The notes below the pieces were generated by a model. The model was given only the letters and a program-made list of their open reading frames with translations. It was not told the origin of the DNA and searched no databases. This document shows, in pieces, positions 1 through 12,479 of a stretch of 64,000 nucleotides of DNA (position 1 is its first letter; each line of letters starts with the position of its first letter). This stretch comes from Brienomyrus brachyistius (taxonomy: Eukaryota > Chordata > Actinopteri > Osteoglossiformes > Mormyridae): contig NC_064540.1 of NCBI RefSeq assembly GCF_023856365.1, positions 12,177,191 to 12,241,190 on the forward strand, read 5' to 3'. The position numbers were made by a program, and so were the translations under genes.

Positions 1-2690
1 AACTATACATGTGCAAAGGACTCTGGGAAACCAAATCCCTTAATTTTAGGCCTTTTGACAGAAAGCATGACTAACCTGACAGGAGGAAATTCCTCCAAAC
101 AGAACTCCACCCAGCCTGGCCACTGACTCATACGATCCTGCAGAGTGATGATTCGCAGCCATGGGAGGACCTTCGCTGGGGGTCTCTGACCCTTAGGATC
201 TAACACACTGCCATCGGCTGACGTTCGCACACAGGGTATACAGTCAGATGTTCAGCTGTTGTCCTTTTACTGTTATACTTTTAATTTACTGAATCACTGC
301 ACTGCACTATGCCTGGCTGCTGCTACATTGCAGTTTCCTTTATGAGATTAATAAAGTACCTACCTGTCTAGTTTTTAGCAGGGCTGGCTGGTGGCTATTT
401 AAACCGTTTTTGCAAACCTACCAAACTCAGGGGGTGTGAACAATTTTGATAATGTTTTTGTGTCCTGCGAGTCTGGGAAGGTTTACATTAATGTTTAGGA
501 CCATATCATCATATCATACATTCAGTTTCAAAAATCCTAAAATAAATCTATGAAGCTTGAACTGATACTTTTATTAATGCTGGGAAAATGAGGCATCGGT
601 CATTGGATGAAGCAGCTTCTCACTGTTTACTTCTTTCTCTCTCTTTGGTTTAAATAAAGGAAGTGATTGACAGAACACGACAAATCCCACCCACCAGGGG
701 TTATCAAAACCTTGTCTTCCTTTAGCCCATTGGCCTATTGTTATTCTCATTTCCAAACAGTAGGGGGCTCAAAGTGCCCTTGTAATTATACACTATACTA
801 GTGGGGGTAGGGTATTTCTGACTGACTTAGCTGAACTGGGGGATTTAAGCACCTATGCCAGCAAATGAGCTGGAGGAGCTGTGGCACGGTCATCCTCATC
901 ATCATCGTTTTCAGCTGTTCCAAACAAGCTTTCATCCGGATAGACTGTACAAAGCCTTAAGCCCTGAGAATTTTACTGGAAGGAACTGAATAACTGTAAT
1001 TCACTATGAATCAATGCAGAAACGATTATGTGACACACATAGAATGGAGGATGGTATGTACTACTAAGGCACTGAAGCGTCTCTTTGGCCACAGGCTGAG
1101 TGAAGGGATCACAGCTGGCGGGCGCGAGGCGGCTATTCACCCTCATTAAGGGCAGGTAATAGGCAGGCAGGATGCTGGCAGCGGCACGCATGAAAGGCGG
1201 CTTTCATTCTGCCCGGCGGCTCCTCTTTATTCCTGGTGTCAGTGTGCCATTGTCATTTTCTTCAAAAATGTCTTCGCAAGATTAAAGCCACATGTTGTAT
1301 TGATCTGTTTAACTGGTTTAATATTCAACTAGGGCAAGAATAAGTACCAAGCGATAAAGTCAACGACAGGAGCCTCTCCTTGAACTGCAACCTCCAACCT
1401 TGAAGTCAGAAATATAAATGTAATGTAAATCTGCATCTGCTGCTGCTCCAGGTCCTGCCCGTTTGGCCAGTGGCTGGAACGAGGCCGCAAACCGAGAGCC
1501 GTGGATTACGGCAGGAAACGCACACGGCTCTCATCTACACCTTAGCTGTCTCTGCTCCCACTCCGCTGTCCCGCCCTATTGCTCTCATATGCCCCGCCCC
1601 CTTTTCCCCAGAGCCCATAGCTGGCTCTGCCTTGGAGGAGCAAAAGCAAAGACAATTACAGTATCTGAGCAAACACCCAGCTTGAAGCAATTACAGAATC
1701 GGCAGCCCGCCTGCGCCATGCCCAGTGTGCCCTCCCGCATCGTGCAGCTGCACAGCCGGCTTAACCTGCCGCCACTCAGGACAACCGCCTGGAATGGGGG
1801 GGGGGGGGGGGAAACAGCCGCTTTCATGGTAACCTTTTGCATGATAGTCAGCTGTTGGACCACCGGGAATCATAAACCACATGTGGTTGGTAGCCAGAAC
1901 GTCAAAGACCTTTTAGTTTAGGATAGAACAGCGGACAGGTTTCTTCCCAGGTCACGTGATTTCACGACTATTTGGCCTTCGGGGGGGGGGGGGGGGGGGG
2001 GGGGAGGGGCTGCCAGCACAAGCTGTAAACAGTGATGGGATAGTGGGCAAAGATGAATGGCCAGTCTTGGGTAAATCCCCCCCATAAAAACCCACCTATT
2101 ATGGCTGAAACTAATTTCCCACTTGACAGAACATGAGGAAGCAGCAAAAGTGACAGCCAGGTTTAAAAATATAAATAAAAAATACTGCAGTGGAAAATTT
2201 ATTGGCCAACAGTAGCTTCTCCTGAAAACCTGGAGAACATTCTCCACATTTGTACGAGAAGAAACAAAGATCTTAAATTTGTTGCAGCACTTAGTTTCAG
2301 GGCCATTCACATCATGGTCCTCAAGATCCAAGCTCTGCTAATTTTCCAGCTTTCATTTACGTGGAACCAGGTGTGAATTCCCTTGGCCAATCAGAATCAG
2401 TAATTAAACTACCTGGGAGACCTGAAAACAAGGCGTGGATTTGGAATCGAGAGCCAGATTTGAAGAGCCCTGCTGTAGTTGCTTATTATGTAGATTGCAA
2501 AGAATTAATGTTCTCCGAAGCCATTAGCAAAGCATTCCCACTTGCCTACAATGCCTTAGGATGCTGTGTACACATCTTATGTTAAAATGACATCCACAAA
2601 AGGCACAACATTAACTAAATGAAACGATGGGTTCCCAGACCTACAGGCTTGACATCCAGAAACACCAGACTCCCAGTGTAACATTTTATT
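1..2690. other. Intergenic stretch, no gene recognised
   Basis: I recognise no gene here. The minus strand is open from 230 to 3 and ends in a donor-like CAG/GTTAGT near 76-85, but I know no matching family and no convincing acceptor precedes it. Two long G homopolymers lie at 1796-1811 and 1981-2004. The open frames around 1463-1921 run through simple sequence and look like chance. Confidence 0.5.
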
Positions 2691-2694
2691 GGTC

Positions 2695-2700
2695 ATTTTG
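2695..2700 (-). terminator. Polyadenylation signal of cidec
   Basis: AATAAA reads on the minus strand about 334 bases beyond the cidec stop codon. It is the first canonical hexamer I found downstream, so it is the likely 3' end signal. Position and motif are seen; use is inferred. Confidence 0.55.
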
Positions 2701-3033
2701 CACATAGCAGCAGTCAATATGAATACAAAAAAAAAGTATAAATAGATGGTGAGCACAGGGAACAGATTAACATGCATAAACAAGTTAACTTCTCTACACC
2801 TTCCTGTGAAATCCAGAAGCGCGCACACACACACCCAAGGCAATGTTCCAGCTGCAAAGTACATAGGATTACTGGAGTTGAGCCACACCACTCCAGAACA
2901 GTGGCCACCTGGTCCAAGCTGCCATGAGTCAGGACCCTCTGCTGCATGGTCTTCCACCTCCAGGTAGCCAAGGTCCTAGTGTGTCCATCCAATAACCAGC
3001 ACCCCTCCCATGCTTCTGCCAGCTTTGCTTCAT

Positions 3034-5230
3034 TCAGCACTGGGTCCGTCCCCATTGGATAGCTCGCATCCCATTCCTCAGGCTGGGCAGCACGGCTGTT
3101 GCCTCTGCCTTCTCCTCCTCATCCAGGAGCTGCTGCATGTAGCAGGAAGTGCCTAGCAGGACGTGGCCCGTGGCTTGCATGGAAAACAGCGTCCATCGCA
3201 GCACTTCCCTGGGATTACAGGGGGGTAGTGAGCGTAAGAATATCCCGAGGCAGCGAATAATAAACGTCAGAGCACAGTACACAGACAGGGCTAAAATCCA
3301 TTTTTTGATTATATTGGTAGAATATCACTCTTCTCCCATTGAAGACAGTCAATTGAGAGTTCAAGGCAACTTATGTATGCATGCAATTTGCCTTCAGATG
3401 CATTTCTGAATGCTGACCAGGACATTTGGCTGAAATCAAGAGCAGACACCCCCCCCTCCACCAAGGCTGACCCCACTCACTTCAGCATCCTCTTCGCACT
3501 GTAGCAGCGCAGGTCATACGAGATGGAGTACATTCCATACAGCGTGGCCTTCACATTAAGGCAGCCAATGAATTCCTGGGGGTTGGTCTTGTACAGGTCA
3601 AAGGTCAGCTTTGCCACATCCTTTCTGTGGCGGGGGTGGCGGTCACTGGAAGGTGCCCTCTGTGGACCGTGCTGGTGGGGGTTAAAATAAATCAGGGCAA
3701 GACATCTTGAAGAATGTTTTGTCACATGAGAGAATCACAGTACAACAGGAAGTATTTAGGTAATAGTAAAGTACTCCTTGCATTTCCCCTGGTCAGGAAC
3801 ACCTTCCCTGGCACTGAAGGTAACAGGCAACCTACAGGCTGCATACACGAGCAAAGCCACATTAACTTCAAAGCCACCTTTTAGCAAACTGTAGTTGATC
3901 AGTGTCAGACACACGGAAGGAGTCGCTGTACTCTGGGGACAGGGAAAGAAATCCTTGCACTCTGAATATAAATGAAAAGCACAAACACTGATACGCTCCA
4001 CATTTTCTTCAAAGCCAGCAGCCATCTAATGGAATTCAGGTGCCAAAATCTGGCTTATATCAGGCGAACGTATCAAATTTGATACTCGCACAAAAACCAT
4101 GATGTCCTGCACATTCAGGAACAGCATTCAAGCCCGCCTGACGCCCCCCAGAGATTCAGAGACTCACGAGTGGTGGTGTCCACTTCTGTCCTTTTTCCAA
4201 AATCATGAGGACAGCATTGTCCTCCAGGGTAATGAAAAACTCCTCTGTGTCCACCCCAGTTCCATCCTCATCCAGCACCAGGGAGCTTGTACAGCTCACT
4301 TGCAGGGCATCGGCAGCCTAGGAGAGCAGGTATAAACAGTCAGGATCAAACCAGCTGTCCTGATTTACCGTGACATCAGCATAGACCGGACGTGTGCACT
4401 GCCATTCAATGCCTCTCCCTCTTATAAACAAGCTCAGCAAACACTTTTTCTAGAAGTTGTTGTAGATTCATTAGTCATTCATTTCACAGGCATAATCTAT
4501 TCACTTTCCTTTAAAAGCTCCCTGCGTGTCCAATGGACACTCCTCAATTATGTTAAATGGGAAATGCACTTGGTACCAGTTCTTCCTTAATTACTAAATG
4601 CATCCAAGTTTGTATGCTGCCTCAGTACATTTGGAGCATCATGTGCAACTATTACCAATTCTATTACAGTAGAGGATGCAAAATGTAAACCAAGAAGGAA
4701 GCTGAACACTCATGGCCAAAACCTACGCTTGCTAAAAGTCGAAGGCGTCTTGGGACTGTAGTAATGTTGACCCTAACAACACTGCGCTCACATTCTGGGG
4801 TCCCCCTGGTCAAGAGCGCAGTCATTCTTCTAGGACACTGCGTGCGTAGCTTCGTTCTGAGCCAGTCCTTAAGACCCCTCAGTGAATGCAGCTGGCCCAA
4901 ACACAGCTCGACTTCTCAATCCTAGCACGTTCACCTTGTCCAGGAGATCGCGCAGGCTGTCAGCCATGATGCCCTTCTTCACGCTTCGGTCAGCATTGGA
5001 GACCCGGAAGGGCCGGGGTCGCGAGTTCAGCCCCGTGAAGAGCTGCTGGGTCATGGAGGCACTGGCGTTGACGCTGGCTGTCACGCATCTAGAGAAAGGT
5101 GGCAGCATTATGCCCACTGAGGCTGTACTACAGGATGGAGGAGAACATTCTCAGTCATCTTCACCAGAAGCTCTTACTTTGAGAGGGAGGTGGGAGACAA
5201 CAGACCAAGCGACCTCTTGGCATATTCCAT
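3034..5230 (-). CDS. cidec: CIDE-family lipid droplet protein (CIDEC/FSP27-like), five coding exons
   Basis: CIDE proteins sit at lipid-droplet contact sites and promote lipid transfer and droplet growth. Coding exons on the minus strand are 5178-5230, 4935-5088, 4168-4317, 3481-3659 and 3034-3208. All have GT-AG borders and compatible phases, giving 711 nt and 236 aa, close to the usual mammalian CIDEC length of about 238. The start MEYAKRSLGLLSP resembles the CIDEC N-terminus, which fixes the start at 5230. Residues about 41-118 form the CIDE-N domain (RPFRVSNADRSVKKGI, then LDEDGTGVDTEEFF). Residues about 125-236 form the CIDE-C domain (TFDLYKTNPQEFIGCLNVKA, ISYDLRCYSAKR, LFSMQATGHVLLGTSCYMQQ). 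Untranslated exons upstream of 5230 were not resolved. The paralogues cidea and cideb are the alternatives; the N-terminus and the LLGTSCYMQQLLD stretch favour cidec. Confidence 0.92.
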
Positions 5231-6204
5231 CATTCAGTGTCTTTCCGGCCAAGCCGTCGTCTGCAATGAGAAGGGTCACTTTACTGCAGGCAGTCTATAG
5301 AGAGTACATAGATTAGTACATACATTATCCAGGGCAAGATTGGCCAGGGTGGGCACACAGCCTATCACAGGTGGATAGGTAAACAGCTCATATTCCTCAT
5401 TGTGGAGACTCGCCATTCATTTTTATGGGCATAACCCTAACCACAACGACAACCTTAACACCACAAATAGAGATGCAAAATTTACCCAACTGTGTCTTTG
5501 GACCGAAAAAGGAAGCTTCAAAGCACTCCAAAATGTTTTCTGCCACAGTAGAGTAGTACCAAGCTGTTGCCCCAGGGGGAGCCAATATCACAGCACTTCT
5601 TAAAAAGATTACTGCTGATGGAGTATGTTCTCTGAGAATTAAAACCAGACACACTACTTCTACTCAAAAACCATTGCCCTGTGATATCTACACTTCAAGA
5701 GACTGAGTACAGCACTCCATTTTAATCCTCTGTTGGAAGAGGACCAAAACCATATTCAGAAAACCTGTTCCTTGCTTTAAGAGGCTTGTTTTTAGAAAAG
5801 CAGACTAACAGCAGCCTGCCAAATCAAGCTACCAGTGAACACAGACAAACACCAGTCTTCATTATCCACCATAAAAAGATGTATTGGAACCCGATAGAAC
5901 CACAAGTATGCTAACAATCATTAGCAGGAAAAAGCTACTTACTATTTGGAGAGAGTGCAAGTTTAGTATAGCCCGCTGTGCTTGAGCTCTCGGCTGTCTT
6001 GAAGTCAACACTCAGAGACACACAGCAGCCCCATCCAGCTGAGCACAGTCACGTCACTGTCACCACTGGCCCCTCAAGGTACAGTCAGCTTCATTGAGCA
6101 ATGCCACGCGTGCGCTGCTCCCATGTCACCCACCCATAACCCTACCTCTCCCACACTGGCAGCTGTCCCGCCTCCTCGACTGAACCGCCCTCTTGCTTAT
6201 TAAC

Positions 6205-6239
<35 letters not shown>

Positions 6240-8140
6240 GGGGGGGGGGGGGACCTTTTGCTTACTCAGGACAGCGTTGCATCACAGAAGTGGGACATTG
6301 CCTTTAAAGCATAATAGTTCTCCTGGTAGATGGTCTTTAGGCCTTTTTAGTGCTTGAAAAACAGCTAAACCACAGGCTAAAGACATCCATTGAGCTCATT
6401 AACACAATAATTCCCTCAGGCCTTACCCAGGCAGCCGTTTACCTCCATCCATTCCCCAAAACTGCTGTGTCGGTAACATTTTTAAACACACAAGTTTGTA
6501 GCTAAATGATCCAAAGGGGCTGTTCAGAGCACGGGCTCTGCAGCAGTGTCTCAGTTTGTGTGAGATGGAAGAGCAGCCCTCCAGGATGCAAGAATAGAAG
6601 CTTCTCCTTAATCCTCCCTGTCCAAAAGCCTCACGGCAAACATGAACCTCAGAGCAAATATGGCAGTTTTTAGCACATGGGGGGGTAAAGCTTTTAGTAT
6701 TACGACACCTTGCCTTGCTTGCGGCAGAAGACAGGCCGTTATTAGGAAATTTCACTCGACACAGGGGTCTCCAGTTCACAAGCAGCTCACTAGCCTCGCA
6801 GTTAACAGAGCATCTATGGGCAGAGGACAGCACCGAAAACCAATAATTGCCAAATCAGCATCAGCAATATGACACGAAGTACAGGCCCAATCCCATCATG
6901 CACTGCAGAACCCAAGACAACATATGAAGGATTCATAAATGCCACCAGACCTACCACCAATCATGCAGGTCTCTTCACTAGCAGTACAGGTGGCTACATA
7001 CACCATGCTAAAATTACAGAGGATGTAGCCAGAATCCATCAGTTGTATTCATGACTGCACAGATGTCTGCTCAAAGGCCAAGAGTGTGCACTGTCCTTTC
7101 AGACTGCAACTCGGTATTACAGTCAATTCAGTATTTAACAAATACAGGGCATGCACTATGCATGTATGACATTGTTACATTACACACACATTAATACAAT
7201 TAAACCAATAACACAAAAGCTCTCTTCAGAGTTTGCCTGCCAGAGTATAAGATCACAAGTGCCAAGGAGATAAAGAAATCAGACACACACAGCCTGTGCG
7301 CTTAGGGCAGACGATGATAACGCAATGTGAAATGAGCAGAGCCTCTCGCAACAGCTGATCCGCAGAGCATTTCTCAAGATACAGGCACCTACTTACATAT
7401 TTCGCTTGTTCTGCAACAAGAACCCTTACATCCAATTTTCCAACCAGATTTAAAAAAAAAAAAAAAACTAACTCCAACAAAGGTTGCATTTAAAGAATGG
7501 CATTCAGCAGGCATCTGTGAAACCCGTGATTCGGATTAAACCTTCCAGACCAAAAAGGCTCCGTAGAAGATCAATGTTTATCAGCAAGCTCCTCTATTTG
7601 AGAGAATCATGATCGTTTCATTTTTATCGCTACATAAAGGAGTTTTCACCTATTTAATCCACTAAAACGAATGGAAATAAGACATTAAATCGAATAAGGA
7701 TAAACTTTAATTAACGCCATACCTGTAAGTGTATTATAAGATAGAGATTCAAACTTCCACGATAGCTGGCCGAAAAAATCCTGAAGCAGAAAATTTAATA
7801 CGATGTCTTTCGGCATTTACCTACTTAAATATTTGCATATGTCTGATTGGCGTGAGCACGCCACCTGTGAAACTCCTTGTTAAAGGATCGGACGTTTTGT
7901 AAAACGCGGTGCTCCAGTGGAGAGCCGCTACCCGTTACGTATATTACGGTGGTGCCCTATTTGAAAAATGAAATGCCTTGTCCTGTATTGAAATACGAAA
8001 ATACGCAATTTTTCCTCTATTTTCGTACACATTGCGCACCCTATGCGAATTTTATCGCATTAATTTTCAGTTTAATGGGATTCATATTGAACGCACTATA
8101 GCTAATGAGAACTCAAATTACAGTCAGACGCCCTGTTCTA
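5231..8140. other. Upstream region of cidec; repeat scraps only
   Basis: No coding exon was recognised. It should contain the cidec promoter, but no clear TATA or CCAAT set stands out. Around 5393-5470 there is a worn copy of the CA-flanked repeat found at 19775 and 39330. A GT microsatellite (about 6208-6236) runs into a G tract (6238-6252). The open frames at 6423-6872 and 7253-7489 show no family resemblance. Confidence 0.5.
6208..6252. repeat. (GT)n microsatellite followed by poly-G
   Basis: Alternating GT for about 29 bases changes directly into a run of about 15 G. This is simple sequence and probably length-polymorphic. Confidence 0.9.
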
Positions 8141-8547
8141 ACATGGTGGTTCGTTGGATAGCATTGCGGCATCACACCTCCATGCTTGGTGGTTCGAGTT
8201 CATCCCCCCACCCTCTTTCTCTCTCTTTCTGATTTGTGTGTCTGGAGTTTGCATGAAAGTACCACCAGACATTTTGGGCCCTCAGTCCAATTGTGTTCAA
8301 CATTTTTAAGCCCCATGTCACTCAGAGTCCCTTGGAATTGTCCTAAGAATCTCCCTTTACAGGGCCCATGACTGTGAACATCCATGTGCTGCGGTTTGCA
8401 CATTGGCATCCCATACAGCGTGGCCCCCTACCCTTGTGACCTGTGCTGCCTGGGACAGGGGATGGGACCCCTGCATCCCCAGTGAGGATAAGAGATGGAT
8501 GGATGGATGGATGGATGGATGGATGGATGGATGGATGGATGGATGGA
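8141..8547 (+). mobile_element. Old SINE copy with GGAT tail
   Basis: A diverged, nearly full-length copy of the tRNA-derived repeat seen better at 8958. The head GGTGGTTCGTTGGATAGCA aligns with the A-box region, GTGGTTCGAGTTC is the B-box region, and GGAGTTTGCATG is the shared body motif. The copy ends in about thirteen ATGG units (8494-8547), the usual tail of this family. It carries no protein. Confidence 0.7.
8494..8547 (+). repeat. (ATGG)n microsatellite
   Basis: A perfect tetranucleotide tract of about 13 units forming the 3' tail of the SINE copy that starts near 8141. Confidence 0.95.
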
Positions 8548-8779
8548 CGTGCTTCTTTTTTAATTGCGGCAATATAAATGTTTATTCATATGTAAAACAC
8601 AAATTTCTTGGGGCAGATGCTAATTATAATTAAACATAATAAACCAAAAAGTTTGTTTTTTTGTGCTAAAAAATAATTTAGATTGTAGAAATATCTGCAG
8701 CCAGGTCAGACCTCAGTGGCTGAATAACTGCAGAAAGCCAATGGAATATTCTGTAAAGAACTCTTCCTGGAAGCGGCAG

Positions 8780-8895
8780 AGCGGGAGCGGCCCTGGAGCC
8801 AGACCGGGGTGTGGTGCCCAGAAGCAAACGTCTGCTGGCCAACCGGAGCGCCCACGTAACCCGGCCGGGGTCAGCCTGGATGGGGCAGGCCTTGA
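8780..8895 (+). mobile_element. Short LINE-linker fragment (tentative)
   Basis: A GC-rich piece (CCAGAAGCAAACGTCTGCTGG, then CCGGCCGGGGTCAGCC) resembles the linker found at the 5' side of the LINE family present at 12.48-14.54 kb, where a related stretch lies at 14390-14470 on the other strand. The resemblance is by eye and the fragment is short. Confidence 0.35.
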
Positions 8896-8957
8896 AGATT
8901 AGTTTATTACTTTAGTCATATTGTCCAGTGCTTGAATAGAATGTATTTATGGGAAAC

Positions 8958-9118
8958 GCGGCATGGTGGTGCAGTGGTTAGCACTGTTGCCTCACACCTG
9001 TGGGACCCGGGTTCGAGTCTCCGCCTGGGTCACATGTGTGCGGAGTTTGCATGTTCTCCCCATGTTGTCGTGGGGTTTCCCCAATACCCAAGGAGCTTTG
9101 GGGAACGTTACGTTACTG
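8958..9118 (+). mobile_element. tRNA-derived SINE, 5' part
   Basis: The head carries a pol III A box (TGGTGCAGTGG, 8967-8977) and a B box (GGTTCGAGTCT, 9010-9020) spaced as in a tRNA. The body that follows (GTGCGGAGTTTGCATG, then CCCCATGTTGTCGTGGGG) is repeated in other copies of the window. The copy breaks off near 9118, before the 3' region and the GGAT tail. This is a SINE and not a tRNA gene, because there is no anticodon arm or acceptor-stem pairing that closes. Confidence 0.8.
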
Positions 9119-10322
9119 TATGTTACCATGCTGGCTGATCTCATCATACTGCAATAAAGCACCTCTGTGAATCACATGACCTTAGCATTGCTCATTGTGA
9201 TAGATTGAGCTGAACAATAAATAAATTTCTCCTAGATCATGGTATCACAATATGTACAATGAGTATATAAAAGAAAAGCTACGTTCTTTTGATATAGAAT
9301 CATCAAGCCGCAATTCCAAACTTGAGCTGAGGGTCTAAGCCAGCATTGCCATTGTGCTGGTTAGAAATCCGGAATGCCGTGAGCTACTTAAAATCCTCCA
9401 TTGAAAGTTACCGCCGTAAGCAGAGTGGCCCTAGCAAGCTGTCATGCGCAATCAAGCACACGGTGTAGCAGAGTTGCCCAATATTGTGCCCTGGGTCCGG
9501 TGACTCATCCGGCCTGTATTCACGCACATCCGTACACACGGTTATTTATAACGTGTTTTACATGAATAGAGTCAACGTACATTTCAGATGACTCATCAGA
9601 ATTTTATTAAAGTTATTCGTGTAATGTCTAAAAGCATATGCAGGTGTACTTCAGAGGAAAAACAAGAAGCTTTCCTTTTTTCCTCTTTTCCTGTTGTTTA
9701 TTACACTCACCCCCTTTTAATACAACATCACAATATCGGATTAATGGATTATATTTACGTTGTTTACAATACAGATGTTTCTGACTGGCTTGGCGGAGGC
9801 CTTTGTACAAGATGGCAACCAAAACATTTGATGCACAAGCAGAGAGTACACAGGATTGTACTGTTTTTGAGTTTCATTTGATAAATTACAGAAACAAGTC
9901 ATTGCATCTGGAAAAACGGAACAAAAATGACGTCATGTGTGATGCTTAAACTTAACAGCCAAGCTTTCTTATTAAATCAAGGGAAGAATTGTCACTAATT
10001 TTTTCCCCAAATTAGCTTCTTATACCTTTCAGCTGACTTTTCCGTACGTTAACCAGCGCACTGCATGTTGACGGCAATAAAATACACTTAACTGATGCCC
10101 GTTTACACAAATATCCAGACTTTATTGCATCCGGAGTCCCCACCCACAGAACAATCTCTTGTTCTATCTTTGTAGTCAGAGCAAATCAATCTCATCTTTC
10201 TGAGTGGCTGTCAATTGAGCCATTCTCAGTTATCACTGCTTTGCTGAGGGAAAGAAGCCTCTTATCTGATTAAACCCACAGTGATGCTTAGAAATAATGT
10301 CGCTACGGTGCTGTCTTTGTAT
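9119..10322. other. Intergenic stretch before ucn2, nothing recognised
   Basis: AT-rich, without a recognisable exon or mobile element. Open frames at 9588-9881 are short and show no family motif. Confidence 0.45.
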
Positions 10323-10328
10323 TTTATT
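10323..10328 (-). terminator. Polyadenylation signal of ucn2
   Basis: AATAAA on the minus strand, about 275 bases after the ucn2 stop codon. Position fits a short 3' UTR; use is inferred. Confidence 0.5.
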
Positions 10329-10602
10329 TATCTCTAAGTCTATAAATATAGCACATGTTCATCATCGTCATATTATCATATGGTTGTTGTTGTTGTTGCT
10401 ATATTTGTGTTATACTTTTAACACAGATGAAGTATAACAATAAGGAGAGAAACTTTTATATGACTCAGATTTGTACTGCTTTTGTGTCGATATTTGTTTG
10501 GTATTAGCCATACATTGTGATAACTGGGATTTGTTATGGCTGCTGTGTTCACATTTGCGGCCCCCCAACACTCAAACGCAGCAGCCAGCCCTGCCTGCAT
10601 CC

Positions 10603-10947
10603 CTACTTCCTCTTGCCCACACGGGCCATCAGCTCGGCGTTGGCGGCGGCTTTGGCGTGCATATCCTGGTTCTTGGCCAGGTCGATGAGCACGCTGAGGA
10701 TGCGGGTAGGCACGTCCAGTGACAGGGAGAAGCGAGACCCCTGGGGGCTCCTCTTTGGGGCCAGAGGCCGGCGCTGCGGGGTCCGGTTCTTCTGGACCGC
10801 GGCTGGAAGCAGCAGGTCGCGGTTCCCGTTCAGGATGTCGATGTCCCTGTCCCACTTCCCCAGGAGCCCGTCAAATGTCTGCCTTTGGCACAACGCGCTC
10901 GACATCAGCAGAGACACGAGGCATGCAGACACCCACACTGCGCTCAT
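10603..10947 (-). CDS. ucn2: Prepro-urocortin 2 (CRH-family neuropeptide hormone)
   Basis: Encodes a secreted ligand of CRH receptors, 114 aa in one uninterrupted coding exon as is usual in the CRH family. Residues 1-20 are a hydrophobic signal peptide (MSAVWVSACLVSLLMSSALC). A propeptide follows, with a dibasic KR at 65-66. The mature hormone is about residues 71-110: it begins SRFSLSLDVPTRILS, continues IDLAKNQDMHAKAAANAEL and ends MARV. Gly111 would donate the C-terminal amide before the basic KRK end. The frame stays open upstream to 11076, but the signal peptide fixes the start at 10947. SLDVPT separates type 2/3 urocortins from CRH and urotensin I. The DLA and MARV-Gly features and the linkage to uqcrc1 favour ucn2 over ucn3; ucn3 is the main alternative. 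Confidence 0.85.
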   Translation of the reverse strand: MSAVWVSACLVSLLMSSALCQRQTFDGLLGKWDRDIDILNGNRDLLLPAAVQKNRTPQRRPLAPKRSPQGSRFSLSLDVPTRILSVLIDLAKNQDMHAKAAANAELMARVGKRK

Positions 10948-11085
10948 CTTTATCGGAGACGGAACCTGTCTGGGACGGGATGGGAGAGCAGGAGTACTGA
11001 GGTTTAGTGGAGGGACGGCAAGAGAGTGCTGATGCTGCAGATTGTGCTCAGACTGACAATGAAACTCCCTTCTCATTAGCCTTAG

Positions 11086-11093
11086 TATTTATA
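11086..11093 (-). promoter_or_regulatory. TATA box of ucn2
   Basis: TATAAATA reads on the minus strand 139 bases upstream of the ucn2 start codon. It would place transcription start near 11060 and a 5' UTR of about 110 nt. A possible acceptor (CCCAGACAG) near 10968 could instead mark the end of a 5' UTR intron, as in other CRH-family genes. Confidence 0.5.
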
Positions 11094-11099
11094 CTGCAG

Positions 11100-12470
11100 A
11101 ATTAATGGATGAAGGGATTAAACTCACCCAAACTTTGGACAAAACATGAAAAAGTCTTAAAAGTCAATAAAGCTTAGATTCAGAAACCACAGGTATAATT
11201 TTATGGTATAACAAGCAAGGTTTTATCATAATATTTCTGAAGTAGAATGTTTTGAGGACTTGACTTCACAGTGCAACACAATCAATGCACATACAAATAA
11301 TGCCAATGCAGTTTTCAGACAGAAAACACATTATTGACGAGGTCACAAAGAATATTCCGGTCTAGCACGTATCACCAAATAGAGTTAGATCAAATGCTTA
11401 GATTTTAACCTGTTGCATCCTGTATTTAAAGGAGGGGCTGGTACCTATATCTCCATCTTCTGACTATTCAAACTCTGCTGGTGCTAGTTCACCAACCGTG
11501 GTGGGAGGACAACAAAGAGGCTGTACCTGCGGTCGCCTTGCCCTCTTCTCTGAAGTGCGCAGTGACGCCGGATCGCTGTTCCTCACTGCGTCCCGGCACT
11601 GGTCGTTCCGTCCTGTTGGGCTTAGCCGCAGATCGTCCGCTCAGGTGCGCCAAGCTCTGCTCTAATAAACTCTCTCCCTCTCGTTTCCTTTTCCACGATG
11701 CTCTGCCGTCACCCTGACCCCACCCCCATCCTGTCCAGTGATCTTTTCATCTTTTCATCATGGCTCTTTTTCCACCTCCATGGTGCTTAAACCATTCTTG
11801 TCTCCTCCCACCACAAATCTCTCCTGTTCCATTCAGCATTACTTATGCTGGAATTTTTTTCATTGTCTATTCAAAGGACCATTCAAAAAACTGGAATTTC
11901 AACCAAAACTCAATTGTCCAAACTACTGTCTTCTGCCCAAGTGTGCATCACTCTCCCATTGGACAGGCATTCTTTTATTTCCACATGGATGTAAAGTGAC
12001 AGAATCATAAATAGAAGCCAAAACGTATATGTAATGACAAGAAAATAAGTGAAAGTAGAAGAGATGTGACATTAAGCTTCACTTCCTTGCTGTCACTGCA
12101 CTTTTTGCAAGCCAGGCTTTCTGTGGTGCCTGTATCCTACATAAGTCATTGTTGGTTAGATCTGAAATAATGAAGGACAACTGCTAAGACACAAAATATC
12201 AAATCAACTGGAGGACAAAGTGAATGAGCAAGGCACTGATGTACCAGCAACACAGCGTGACCTGCCTTTTGTTTTCAGAGATTTATCCACCGATAACGAA
12301 GGTGGGTCTATAGGATTGTTGTCCTACTGGAGGATAAAACTTCTTTGATTAACGGCCTGTTTCAAGACAATTAATTAAATATGACCCTCCAGAATGACTT
12401 AAGATTCATTTAGTTTCTTGATGTCAGGTATATATTTAATGCCCAATACTTTATGAAACCTCCACTCTAT
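11100..12470. other. Intergenic stretch, no gene recognised
   Basis: Nothing identifiable. The frames at 11481-11717 and 11738-12010 lack family motifs and start in low-complexity CT-rich sequence. Confidence 0.45.
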
Positions 12471-12479
12471 TTACTGTTT

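Noticed and set aside
1585..1921. Plus and minus frames around the poly-G at 1796
   Set aside because: Glycine or proline runs from the homopolymer create open frames; no domain or splice logic.
8958..9030. A and B boxes that could suggest a tRNA gene
   Set aside because: The stems do not close as a tRNA and the same head and body recur elsewhere; it is a SINE.
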